Below, piece by piece: positions 33,100-44,383 of a stretch of DNA of 64,000 nucleotides; within the stretch, counting starts at the first letter, position 1, and each line of letters starts with the position of its first letter. The notes below the pieces were generated by a model. It saw nothing but the letters and a program-made list of their open reading frames with translations, was not told the DNA's origin and did not search any database. This DNA comes from Hetaerina americana (Eukaryota; Arthropoda; Insecta; Odonata; Calopterygidae). Both the position numbers and the translations under genes were made by a program. The stretch spans positions 186,001 to 250,000 of the forward strand of contig JAKTNV010000061.1 in assembly GCA_022747635.1 (NCBI GenBank), read 5' to 3'.

Positions 33100-33385
33100 A
33101 ATATGGAGGATGCACTGCTGGCAGCCAGGACCTCAAAGGAAAAGTATGCCGCCCTGGCAGGGACCATCCGCCAGCAGGGAAGCAGAGCATCTGTCGCCGA
33201 CATCGTCGTGGGAATCCTGGGGTCGTGGGACTTGAAGAATGACCCCCTCCAAAAGTCCTTAGGCCTGCCGCGATGATACTGTACCACCATGCGGCCGCTG
33301 ATGGTGAGCACCGTCATTCGTGGACCAGGGACTGCTACGTCGAACACATCATAAGAGATTGACAGTACGAGGATGGCTGCGGAGG
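33100..33385 (+). pseudogene. R2-like LINE, C-terminal fragment
   Basis: The frame from 33,103 reads EKYAALAGTIRQQGSRASVA, then VGILGSWDLKNDPLQKSLGL, a stop, then MRPLMVSTVIR and, after a one-base shift, WTRDCYVEHIIRD. This matches the C-terminal segment of arthropod R2-type polyproteins (GSWDPxNExxLxxLGI...LMRRLMVSDxIRWSRDIYVEH). No RT core or endonuclease is present. The clade assignment is from memory of this motif set. Confidence 0.55.
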
Positions 33386-34500
33386 CTGAAATAAAGACCA
33401 AAGTGAAGTTGTGTAAAATGATTTCCCTTCCCCTTTTTTCCGTATTTCTTCATTGTGAAACCCTTTCTGGCCGCTTTCTCTTTAACTATGAGCCATAGTG
33501 TATGAATGGACCAAAAGCCATGGTGCTTTAACGCCCCCCCCCAAAGAGTAAACCCCCCTGTGATACAAACACATTAACTTTAAAAACTGGAAAAATGTGT
33601 GAGAAGCATAAAGAATATTTTAATTCCCTGAAAGCTCAAAAGACTTCCTCACTTGGAGGAAGCCAGGATATGTTTAAAAAACAAATACTTATGTATAATA
33701 ATTTCAGTTGAAGGAAACTGTATTGAAATAGAATTTAAATAAACATTTTAATCTGTTCTTATCACCTAAATAACTGATATGTCCCCCATTGCAGGACCGG
33801 AATATTAATCTGATTTTTCGACATTGGCAGGGTACCCAGAGTTTACTTCATCCCTGCTGTGGGTTTGCATTTTATTCCATGCATTGTACTCCATGCAGGC
33901 GGAGCTCAAAGAAAAAATTAATGGAAGAAGTCCTTAATTCAATCGAAGCAGCACAACGAATAATCATAAGGAGAGAAACTTAGGAAGAAAAGAAATCCCA
34001 TCTGCAAATGCTGTCACTTTTAAGTGTAAGTAGAGGCCAGCACAATTTTGACAGGAGTGAAATTAATTCAATATAATGGATTTTTTCTGCTTTCAATGAA
34101 ACGTCAGCAACAACGTCTTGTCTCCTCAGTATTCCATCATTGGAGACGATAACTGTTGAATAGAGGCACCAGATCACGTTTCAAACTTTGGCCTGTGACG
34201 CCCTTCCTTCTGGCATTCACCAACTAACTAACCAGTCAAGTTCAAAGTTACATCACAAGATGATTGTGTCACTATGCTCACTATCACAAATGAGATAATC
34301 ACTCACTTTATTAAAATAGTAATTTTATACAATAATAATGCCATATTAAACTCCATTCCTATAGTATGTCTCAAAAAACTATTGCATGTCTACAAATGAC
34401 AGGTAATTAATTTTATTTTGCATTTACAACAATGAACCATATATAGCATACATTGAACAAGGTTAAATATGAAAGAGTACTTAAAATTCCTACAATTTGA
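33386..34500. other. No confident feature
   Basis: A 64-codon frame at 33,789-33,983 follows a plausible splice acceptor (CCCCATTGCAG) but matches nothing I know. The rest is AT-rich. Confidence 0.35.
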
Positions 34501-35468
34501 CTCATTAATTGCCTGTTTTTCTTCCTGTGAGTGCTGAATCATCATGAAATCCTGCATTGTGAACTACGTTCCCCGAGACCTGAGCATGACCAAGTTCGAA
34601 GACAGAAGGCCTCAACCCACTGGGCATAGGCTTCCTCCGGTTGTTATGAGGGGATTGCACGTTGCGTAGCGCCACCAAAGCAATGAAGGCTACAGTGATA
34701 ATTCGGATACCACTAGATAACACATCCGAAATTGACCATTGGGTGATCAACGAGTGGGAAAGAGCTTTTGGAGAAAAAGCCCCTCTAGAGGCAACATCCA
34801 TGTGCCTACAACTCCCATCTTGGAGACCCCGTGGTCACAGTGTCCCGGCATACCGCTCCCCGAGACTGGTTAGTAAAGGTACTCAAAAGGAGTGGGCCAC
34901 AGAAACGGTACTCCCTGCTTCACCAGGGATGGATGCTATTTCCCCAGGCCAATTCTTGCCGCCCATCTTTCAGTCAACCTCTACCATGACGGTTACGGTG
35001 GCAACACAAGCAGCCCCACCAGAGGACAACCTGCCCCCGTGTCACTACCCACCCGTTGCAGTTCGCAATGCATCATCTAGGGATGGGGTACCCATGGTGG
35101 CAACACGACACCCGACAACTGAATGAGGGGGCCCAGAGGGAGCATACGGAAGACGGCGGCGCCAAAGGCATAAGCAAAAGATAAGGACGACCGAGAGACA
35201 TGGAGAGGTCCCACTGAAGATATGCCTCCGGAAGCAGAAATGCAAGGCCACGGCAGACCTCCCAGAGGTGGGCACCACAGGCCACTGATGACCGTGGATT
35301 GTCATCATCGGCCCCACAGAGACACGCACACGGACCGTCCACATCAGGGTCCCCAGCCCACGCGGCAACCCCAAAACAGATTCAGGGACAGGCCTGCAGG
35401 GCACTTCGATAGATGCCCTCACCCACAGCTACCGCTCCACCGGCCTAGACTTCAGGACCAGCACTGGA
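34501..35468 (+). other. Unassigned GC-richer region with open frames
   Basis: From 34,662 a frame stays open for 154 codons (to 35,126), rich in Pro, Thr and Ser, and coding-like composition continues to 35,460. An overlapping 98-codon frame lies on the - strand at 34,505-34,801. I do not recognise either product. The change in composition from the flanks suggests a mobile-element gene or part of a host exon. The I-type LINE array begins directly at its right edge. Confidence 0.3.
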
Positions 35469-35508
35469 GTAGTAGTAGTAGTATTTTTGTTTATGGGGTG
35501 CATCGACG

Positions 35509-35529
35509 GCTGAGGTCATTTTGCACCAC
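35509..35529 (-). repeat. Conserved 3'-tail block of the I-group LINEs and SINE
   Basis: On the - strand GTGGTGCAAAATGACCTCAG. Close relatives lie in B1 near 40,632, B2 near 49,330, B3 near 50,442, B4 near 58,092, the old fragment near 8900 and the SINE near 979-998. Conservation across different subfamilies suggests the block that the reverse transcriptase recognises to start copying. Confidence 0.7.
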
Positions 35530-35641
35530 GTCGAAACTTTTAAAAACCACAGTTAGGGTTTAATAAATAAATAAATAAATAAATAGATAAATAAATATAT
35601 AGTAAAAACAAATGACATCGGCAAGAATAAAAATACCACAG

Positions 35642-38600
35642 CTAAAGTTTCCTCATTAGGCCAGTTTCCTTTAAAAATAATAAAACCTTGCTTAAAGAGT
35701 TGGGGTCGTCTCCTAATATTTGATCCAGATCTCCCCTTACATGAAACTTTTCTCTGGCCCTTTTATATTTTTGGCACTGCGTAAGAATATGTTTCATTGT
35801 AAGGGGCAGGTCGCACTCATTGCAGCGCGGTTGCACTTTTCCCTCTGTGAAGACGTACGAGTGTGTGAGGGCAGAGTGCCCTATCCTCAAACGCGTAATC
35901 GTGACCTCTTCCCTCCGATTCTTTCGGATGGAAGAGGGCCATGCCGAAACAACCGGTTTTATCTCCCTAAGTTTATTATTTATTAGGGACCGCCAAGCTT
36001 CTTTCCACTGGTTTAGGACATTATGCCGCAAGGCGGCCTTTATGTCCTCCACCGGTACCAAACAATGATCGGACTCACTTTGGTCCAGGGCTTCCTTCGC
36101 TGCTTTGTCGGCTTTTTCGTTGCCAGGTATTCCCACATGACCAGGAATCCACATAAAGGATACCCTGGTCCCCTTTCTCTGAAGGGATAAGAGACTATGA
36201 TGGATCTCTTGGACTATCGGGTGCATTGATGAGAACACCGAAATGGATTTTAAGGCGCTAGAAGAGTCCGAACAGATGAGAAAAGAGCCGTTATTTTCAT
36301 TTAGTTGTTTTAGGGCGGTTCTTATGGCTGACAGTTCGGCTGTGAATATACCGCAAAGCGTGTTCAATTTTTCCCTCACGACTCCATGGTAGCGGGAGAC
36401 GACTGCATAGGCACATGCGGACGCCGACTTCGACCCATCGGTGTAGACCGGGACGAAGTCCGGGTGCGATCCGAGGAAGGCGTTAAAGAGTCCTTGGTAT
36501 TCTGACTCGGTCGTGAACGCTTTGCAGTGCGCATGAGGCAACGACTTCATATCCGGCTTTGGTGTTAGCCAAGGAGGATGTTTAGCATAGGCGACGGGGC
36601 ACACTTGAGGTAAGGTAAAATTGAGTTCCTGGATAAAATCAGTAAAACGAACGGCCAAGGGCCTAGTTGCCCTTCTTCGCCTGTTAAATATATCTAAAAA
36701 TCTTGGTTTAAAAAGAATGTTAAAACATGGGTGCTTGGTCACAGATAAAACTTTACAGGCATAATTTCCCATCAAAATCAATCTTCGGGTTGCTAACGAG
36801 GGTTCACCTGCGTCAGCAAGTAGGCTTGGGACTGGGCTGGTTCTAAATGCCCCAGTGGCCAAACGTATCCCGGCATTGTGGACACGTCAGGGGTCTCAAA
36901 TAGGACTCTCGTCCTGACGAGTATATTATACAACCGTAGTCCAGCTTCGAACGGACCAAGCCTCGATATAATAAAAGCATGGTGGAGCGATCTGCTCCCC
37001 ATTTGGTGTGGGTTAAAAACCTTAGGATGTTTAGGGTCTGGCGACACCTCTCCCGTAATACCCGTATATGCTCCCGCCAATTTAGTTTTTTGTCCAGGAT
37101 CATGCCGAGAAAACGGACGGACTCGACAAATGGGAGATTTCTGCCCAGAAGGCATAAGGTCGGTGGTGTGTGCTGTCCGCGAAGACGGTGGAAATGAACA
37201 CATTTCGTTTTCTCCGTGGAGAAGCGAAACCCGTTCCTTCGCGACCACTCTCCCAGTTTGTTCAAGGTGACCTGGGCTTGCCTGGAGGCGTATGCCAGTC
37301 TTGTAGAGCGGCAGAAAATAGCCAGGTCGTCAACAAATAGCGATGCCATCACCGGGGCATTGATGCATTCCGTTACGTCGTTGATTGCGATGGCGAACAA
37401 CGTCACGCTCAGGACTGATCCCTGAGGTACGCCGTTCTCCTGAGTGTAGGATCGGGATAAATGATTGCCCGTCCTTACTCTAAAAAGGCGGTTTGTTAAA
37501 AAATTTTTTATAAATATGGCCATATTGCCCTTAAAACCCCACTTGTGCAACGTGTTTAAAATCTTTCGTCGCCACACACTGTCGTAGGCCTTCTCGAGGT
37601 CGAAGAAGACTGCTACGACGTGTTGGCGTAACAGAAAGGCTTCCTGGATGAAATTGTCAGTGCGCACCAGATGATCTGTCGTGGACCTCTCACGCCGGAA
37701 GCCGCACTGAGCGTCGGAGAGGAGGTGTTGTCTCTCCAGGCACCAGACGAGACGTCGGTTAACCATTCTTTCCATCACCTTGCACAGGCAACTGGTGAGA
37801 GAGATGGGCCGATAGCTGTTCGGGTCGCTCTTGTTCTTACCCTGTTTCGGAACGGGTATCACCAGGGACTCCCGCCAGGAATTCGGAAAACTACCCTCAA
37901 TCCACAATTGGTTGAGGGTATTGAGGACCTCCCCCAACGCTGACTTCGGAATATTCCGAAGAAAGGCGTTGTGGATCTGATCCATTCCCGGTGAGGTGTT
38001 ATGGGAGTCCATGATAGAGGACTCTAGTTCCCATGGCGAGAATGGCTCGTTGTATGCTGCAGGATTTCCAGCTTCGCCAAAATTGAGAGGGACTCTCTCA
38101 CATTGCCTCTTGAAGTTTGCGAAGTTGGCGTCATATAGTTCATCACTGCTGCTGGCCGCGAACTGCTGGGCGAAAGTGTCGCTTATTTCTGGGGGTGAAG
38201 TCACCACCCGTCCAGCAACAAGCAGTGGCGAGATGACGAAGGAGCCCTTGGACCCAGAGATTTTTTTGACTTTCTCCCATACCTGCGCAAGGGGGGTTCT
38301 CTGGTTAATGGTAGCGACATACTCTATCCAGGATGCCCTCTTGGCCTGCTTCACCGCCTTCCGGGCTCGCGCTCGTAGGTGGCGGTAGGCTGCCAGGTTT
38401 GTTGCCGTGGGGTATTTCTTAAAAATATTCAACGCTTTTTTCCTCGTCCGGATCGCCCTGTCGCAGTCCTCGTTCCACCAAGGGACGGGTGCCCGATGAA
38501 GGGTGCCGGACGTGCGAGGAACACTTTCCGTAGCTGCGGCTACGAGCGTTGAAGTCAGTGTCTCGACATTTTGCAACGCGTCGAGACTTGCGTCGTGTTT

Positions 38601-39341
38601 AAAATGAAAAATATTCTTAAAAAGCGACCAGTCGGCACGGCTGATACGCCAGTTTTCTGGAGGTCTGAAGGTGTTTGGCGAACGATCTACTTTCTCGAGT
38701 AGAAGAGGAAAGTGGTCACTCCCACAGAGATCGTTGTGGACGTTCATCTTCAGCTTCGGGGCTAGGCTTCTCGAGCATATGGCAAGATCTATTGCTGAAA
38801 ATTCCCCATTGAAGCTGTTGAAGCGAGTTTTTTCCCCGCTATTTAATAAAAACAAATTAAAATCCTCCATAAAATTCGATAAAATTCGCCCTCTCCTATT
38901 GCTTGGGGTGGATGGGCCTCCCCATAGTGGGTCATGGGCATTAAAATCGCCCATCAAAATAAATGGCCGAGGTAGCTGACGGACAAGGGCTTCCAAGTTA
39001 AAACGAGTTACCGGTGCACCCTCCGGCAGATAGACGTTGCATAACGTCATCGTCTCTGGGGTATGCACTGTGACAGCCACTGCCTGGAATGGGGTGTTCA
39101 GTTGGACTCGGGAGGTGTAAAGGGCCTCACGAATCGCAACTGCCACTCCTCCTTGGGCGCGTTGACCACTCGTGTCGTCTAGTCTAAAAACAGTGCACCC
39201 CTTTAAAACACCCTTGTCTGTCGCCTTAAAATGTGTCTCTTGCAGACAGATGCAAGAGGGATCAAAAGCGTCCATTAAAACGGCCAGCTCCTCCTTGTGC
39301 CGATAAAAACCGTTGCAGTTCCACTGCAGTAAAAAGGCCAT
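35642..39341 (-). pseudogene. A1 ORF2: endonuclease, reverse transcriptase, RNase H (frameshifted)
   Basis: It starts at 39,341 with an AP-type endonuclease: LQWNCNGFYRHKEE, CLQETHF, GDFNAHDPLWGG, GSDHFPLLL. Reverse transcriptase: SYRPISLTSCLCKVMER, QCGFRRERSTTDH, FFDLEKAYDSVWRR, QENGVPQGSVLSV and the catalytic box FVDD in SLFVDDLAIFCR. RNase H: PVYTDGSKSASACAYAVV, IFTAELSAIR, FLICSDSSSAL and IPGHVGIPGNEKADKAAKE. It closes with a Cys/His cluster, CNECDLPLTMKHILTQC. A 2-base deletion near 36,884, compared with A2 (GACACGTC against GACACACGTC), puts the last 400 codons in another frame. Otherwise both parts are open. It would supply the target nicking and copying enzyme of the element. Confidence 0.92.
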
Positions 39342-39421
39342 TAAAATTAATTATAATTAAAATAAATAAATAAAGGATTAAATGTGTTTTAAACTTTGGG
39401 AGATGACCGGTCGTTAAGAAA

Positions 39422-40585
39422 TCATCGCTTAAAGTGATGGTTCCTCCTCCACTCGGTTGCCAGGACCTCCGTATCCGAGATACTCTGGTCCTCCAGAACC
39501 TCCGGCCTCCCTGGTTTTGCGGGAGGTGTAGGGGAAGGTGTCTTCTCACGCCGTAACGTCGTGTTCCCCTTGGTGGTTTTTGGTGGTGGGCTCTTCTTCG
39601 AAGGGCCCACCGGAGTAGGTGGCGCATTGTCCACCTTACTCTTTGTCTCTTTGGTGCTCTTCTGTTTTCTGCTTCGCGTGTCCAAAGCGGTGACTTGAGG
39701 GGCGTCAGTTTGCGTGGCGATGGTGCACTTTGGCAATGGGATAGACGCGACGGAAGCAAAGGACCGGGAGAACGTCGGGGCGACGAGTGCCCTGTACTTT
39801 CTCCTCGCTTCCAAATACGGTATCTTTTCCAGCGTCTTTATCTCCATGATCTTTCTTTCCTCTTTCATCTTTGGACAATCACGGGAGTACACTGGATGTG
39901 TACCCTCGCAATTGACGCAAAGAGCTTCCGAGGAGCACTCTCTATCCTCGTGCGCGTCCTTGCCACAGCGCGGGCAGGTTGCCTTGCCCTCGCAGCGCGA
40001 CGCGACGTGGCCGAAACGTTGGCACTGAAAACAACGCACGGGATTAGGAATGAACGGCCTCACTGGGACCGATTCATATCCAATGAATACCTTGTCGGGC
40101 AGCCTATCACGTGCGAACGTCAAAATCACGGACGTGGTGTTAATGTTCTCGCCGTTGCGCCTTGTCGTTAGTCGACGACAATCCGTCACTCCCTGAGAGA
40201 ACATTTCTCTCTTGATTTCGTCGACGTCGACATAGAGGAGGTCGTAATGGCTGATGACTCCCCGACAAGTGTTGAGAGTGCGGTGCACCTCCACTTTTAC
40301 CGGAATGTCATGGAGCATTCCCATTGCCAATAATTTTTCGCTTTGTTTTTCATTATTTGTCTCTATAAGCAGAGTACCGTCCCTTAGTTTCTTGACGCTC
40401 TTTGGGTCCCCAGGTACTATCTGCGACAAAACTCTCCGTATAAGGAAAGGAGAGACCTTTTTCAAGGTCTCACCTTCCTTAGCACATGACATTATGAGGT
40501 ACCGCTTGCAAGCACCTATGCATTGATCTCCCCCGCCCGAGTCCGGACGGGATCTTTTTGTTGGTGGAAAGGGTTTTTCCTCCAT
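39422..40585 (-). CDS. A1 ORF1: zinc-knuckle nucleic-acid-binding protein
   Basis: 387 residues from ATG at 40,585-40,583. The N-terminal half (about 30-175) looks like the RRM-type domain of LINE ORF1 proteins. Three zinc knuckles follow: CFQCQRFGHVASRC (185-198), CPRCGKDAHEDREC (204-217) and CVNCEGTHPVYSRDC (223-237). The tail is rich in Lys, Pro and Ser. Such proteins coat the element RNA. The frame is intact and looks identical to A2 ORF1 (56,882-58,045). In an uninterrupted A element the frame continues upstream, as the leader at 63,822-63,977 shows, so the native protein may be about 55 residues longer. ORF1 and ORF2 are 80 bases apart. Confidence 0.9.
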   Translation of the reverse strand: MEEKPFPPTKRSRPDSGGGDQCIGACKRYLIMSCAKEGETLKKVSPFLIRRVLSQIVPGDPKSVKKLRDGTLLIETNNEKQSEKLLAMGMLHDIPVKVEVHRTLNTCRGVISHYDLLYVDVDEIKREMFSQGVTDCRRLTTRRNGENINTTSVILTFARDRLPDKVFIGYESVPVRPFIPNPVRCFQCQRFGHVASRCEGKATCPRCGKDAHEDRECSSEALCVNCEGTHPVYSRDCPKMKEERKIMEIKTLEKIPYLEARRKYRALVAPTFSRSFASVASIPLPKCTIATQTDAPQVTALDTRSRKQKSTKETKSKVDNAPPTPVGPSKKSPPPKTTKGNTTLRREKTPSPTPPAKPGRPEVLEDQSISDTEVLATEWRRNHHFKR

Positions 40586-40594
40586 AATAATTAA
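40583..40594. repeat. Left copy of the B-in-A target duplication
   Basis: CATAATAATTAA, immediately before the 3' end of B1. The same 12 bp occur at 58,043-58,054 and 63,810-63,821 around B4. B1 has no matching copy on its right side, because its right flank is a duplication junction. Confidence 0.85.
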
Positions 40595-40787
40595 GTAGTT
40601 TTAGGGGTTTGTAGGGTGCGTCGACAGCTATGGTCATTTTGCACCACTGTCATAACGTAAAACTTATGTTCCTTTCAAACTAGGAATAAGTAAACAAATA
40701 AATACGAATAAATATATAAATAAATAAAATAAACAAAAAAAAAGGAAAATGCTAAAATCAAAAGCATTAAAATTATGAGCTCCAAAG

Positions 40788-43700
40788 CTAAAGCTGCCCC
40801 ATTAAACCGGTTGACCTTAAAAAACTTAAGACTCGGTTAATAGACCCAGAGTCATCCCCTAAAATATTTTTTAAGTCTCCCCTTATCTTCAACATGTCTC
40901 TGGCCCTTTGGTATGTTGTACATTCCGTCAGGATATGTTTTATCGTCAGGGGTTGGAAACACTCATTGCAGCGGGGCTGTTCTTTTACCTCCGCAAAGAG
41001 GTACGAATGAGTGAGGGCAGAGTGTCCTATTCTCAGGCGCGTAATCATGACCTCTTCCCTCCGAATTTTCCGGATGGAAGAGGACCATGGTGAAACGACC
41101 GGTTTTATTGCCCTGAGTTTATTATTTTGCAGAGACTGCCAAGTCTCCTTCCACTGATGCAGGACCGAGTTCCGCAAGGCAGCCTTTACGTCCTCCATTG
41201 GAACCAAGGTGGAGTCGGTCTCGGGTTTTCGAAGGGCATCCTTCGCTGCCTGGTAAGCTTTTTCGTTACCTCTTATGCCGACGTGACCAGGAGTCCATAT
41301 AAAGGAGACCCTGTTCCCCTTTCTCTGAAGGGACAACAGGGTATAATGGATCTCCTGGACTATCGGGTGCACAGGTGCAAAGACCGATATAGATTTTAGG
41401 GCGCTCAACGAGTCTGTGCAGATGAGGAAAGAGCCATCGCTTTCTTTTATTTCTCCTAGGGCCGTCCTTATGGCTGACAGCTCGGCTGTGAAAATGCTGC
41501 AAGAAGTGTGCAGTTTTTTCCTCACGACTCCATGGTAGTGGGACACGACCGCATAGGCACATGCAGATTCTGACTTTGACCCGTCGGTGTAGACTGGGAC
41601 AAAGTCAGAAAGTGAGCCGAGGACGGCACTGAAGAGCTGCTGGCATTCGGAATCGGTCGTCTTGGCTTTGCGGCGTGCACTGGCAATGAGTTTAATATCC
41701 GGCATTGGCGTTAACCAAGGCGGGTACTTAGCATAGGAGACGGGGCATACTTGAGGAAATGTAAAATTTACCGCGTTAATAAAATCATTAAAACGAACGG
41801 CAAAGGGCCTAGTTGCCCTTCTCCGCCTGTTAAATAAGTCTAAAAACCGTTGGTTAAAAACTATGTTAAAACAAGGGTGGATTGTCTCTGATAAAATTTT
41901 ACAGGCATAGTTGCCCATTAAAATCATCCTGCGGGTTTCCAACGGAGGCTCCCCTGCGTCTGCAAGTAAGCTTGGGACTGGGCTTGTTCTAAATGCCCCG
42001 GTGGCCAACCGTATCCCAGCATTGTGGACACATGTAAGTGGTCTCAAGTAAGACTCTCGTCCTGAGGAATACACTATGGAACCATAGTCCAGTTTGGATC
42101 GCACCAAGCCTCTGTACAATAAAAGCATGCTGGTGCGGTCTGCTCCCCAAGTGGAGTGAGTTAAAAACTTTAAAACGTTGAGGGGTTTGGCGACACCTCT
42201 CACGTAACACGCGGATATGCTCCCGCCAGTTCAGCTTTTGGTCCAGGATCATGCCGAGAAAGCGGACGGACTCCGCAAATGGAAGAATCCTACCCAACAG
42301 GGTTAGGGTCGGGGTAACGTGGTAACCGCGAACACGGTGAAAGTGCACGCATTTCACGTCACGCTCAATACTGAACCCTGGGGTACCCCGTTCTCCTGTG
42401 TAAAAGATCGGGATAAGTGCTTCCCAGTCCTTACTTTAAAAAGGCGGTTACTTAAAAAATTTCTGATAAATAGGGCCATGTTGCCTCTAAATCCCCACTT
42501 GTGGAGCGTGTTGAGGATTCTCCATCGCCACACACTATCATAGGCCTTCTCCAGGTCGAAGAAGACTGCTATGACGTGTTGACGTTGGAGAAAGGCTTCC
42601 TGGATGAAGTTCTCAGTGCGAACCAGATGGTCTGTCGTGGACCTGCCACGCCGAAAGCCGCACTGAGCGTCGGAGAGCAGGTGTCGACTCTCCAAGCACC
42701 ACATGAGACGTCGGTTTACCATCCGTTCCATCACCTTGCACAGGCAGCTGGTGAGAGATATGGGACGGTAGTTGTTCGGGTCATTTTTGTCCTTGCCCTG
42801 TTTTGGGATTGGTATCACGATGGACTCTCGCCAGGCATTTGGAAAACTGCCCTCGTTCCAGAGTTGGTTGAGGGTATTTAGGACCTCCCCAATCGCGGTT
42901 TCCGGAATGTTCCGGAGAAATGCGTTGTGGATTTCGTCCGCCCCTGGCGAGGTGTAATGGGAGTCTTCGATGGCGGATTTAAGCTCCCAGGACGTGAAAG
43001 GCTCATTGTAATATTCGCTTGTAGGACCTGCACCAAAATTGAGAGGGACTGACTCTCTCGCATCGCCTCTTCCGGTTCGCAAAGTCCGCGGCATAGCCCT
43101 CGTCACTGCTATTGGCCGCGAACTGACTGGCAAATATGTTGCTTATTTCGGCAGGTGAATTAACCACCCGGCCAGCAACAAGCAATGGCGAGATGACAAA
43201 TGAGCCCTTGGACCCGGAGATTTTCTTGACTTTGTCCCATACCTGACCAAGTGGCGTGCGATGGTTGATGGTAGAGACGTATTCTATCCAGGAAGCCCTC
43301 TTGGCCTCCTTCACGGCCCTTCGAGCTCGCGCTCTCAGGCGGCGGTACGATGCCAGATTAGTTGCCGTGGGATATTTTCTAAAAATATTCAATGCTTTTT
43401 TCCTCGCCCGAATCGCCCGGTCGCATTCCCCGTTCCACCAAGGGACAGGAGCTCGATTTATATTCCCGGACGTACGAGGGATACTTTTGGTAGCTGCCGC
43501 CAACAGCGTTGAACTTAGTTTATCGACGTTGTGCAACGCGTCGAAACTTGCGTCGTGTTTATATGTAAAGGTACGCTTGAAAAGTGGCCAGTCCGCACGG
43601 TTAATACGCCACTTTTCCGGAGGTTTTGAAATGGTGGGCGAAGAGTCTTCATTAGCGAGTAGAAGAGGAAAATGGTCACTCCCACAGAGATCGTTGTGGG

Positions 43701-44301
43701 TGGACATTTTCAGCTTTGGGGCTAGACTTCTCGAGCATAGACAAAGATCTATTGCTGAGAATTCCCCATTGAAGCTGTTAAAACGGGTTTTTTCGCCGCT
43801 ATTTAATAAAAACAGGTTAAAATCCTCAATAAAGTTGGATAAAATTCGACCTCTCCTATTACTTTGGGTTTCTGGCCCTCCCCAGAGAGGATCATGGGCA
43901 TTAAAATCTCCCATCAAAATGAACGGCTGAGGAAGCTGGTGGACAAGGGCTTCAAGGTTCAGGCGAGTCACCGGTGCACCCTCTGGCAGATACACGTTGC
44001 ATAACGTCATCCTCTCAGGGGTGTGCACCGTGACAGAGACGGCTTGGAATGGAGAGTTCAGTTGGACTCGCGAGGTGTAAAGGGCCTCACGGGCCGCAAC
44101 TGCTACTCCCCCTTGGGCTCGTTGGCCACTTAGGTCATCCATTCTAAAAACAGTGAACCCCTTCAGAATACCCTTATCTTCAGCCTTAAAATGGGTCTCT
44201 TGGAGACAAATACAAGAGGGTTTAAAATCTTGGATTAAAATGGCCAGCTCCTCCGTGTGCCGATAAAAACCATTGCAGTTCCACTGCAGAATGGAACACA
44301 T
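40788..44301 (-). pseudogene. B1 ORF2, inactivated by deletion and frameshifts
   Basis: Same protein as B4 ORF2. Lesions against B4: a 4-base insertion near 43,050; a deletion of about 193 bp at about 42,357 (equal to B4 59,815-60,007), which removes the catalytic YVDD box; a 1-base insertion near 42,186; and in RNase H the last catalytic Asp is Tyr (NEKAYQAAK where B4 has NEKADQAAK). The endonuclease part (44,301-43,600) is open, with GDFNAHDPLWGG and GSDHFPLLL. It cannot make active reverse transcriptase. Confidence 0.92.
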
Positions 44302-44383
44302 TTAAAATGTTAAATTAAAATAAATAAATAAATATATAAATAAATAAGTTGACTAAAAAGGGAGATGACCAACTCTATTGAGG

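Larger units (their letters stand above)
35469..40594 (-). mobile_element. I-group LINE A1 (first A copy)
   Basis: The 3' end is at 35,469, with a GTA-repeat terminus (35,469-35,483; TAC on the element strand), a 3' UTR with an AAAT run (35,561-35,600), ORF2 (35,642-39,341) and ORF1 (39,422-40,585). Nine bases above the ORF1 start codon the element is cut by element B1; its 5' leader is not present on the far side of B1. RNase H inside ORF2 and a trinucleotide-repeat tail instead of poly-A place it in the I superfamily. 35,585-40,594 is duplicated as 46,151-49,290 plus 56,182-58,054. Confidence 0.93.

Noticed and set aside
33789..33983. Host exon after a splice-acceptor-like sequence
   Set aside because: The 64-codon product is unrecognised and no donor or neighbouring exon is convincing.
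43256..43930. 224-codon frames on the + strand, repeated at 53,256 and 60,904
   Set aside because: Antisense shadows of the B ORF2 endonuclease region. They recur only because the element is repeated.
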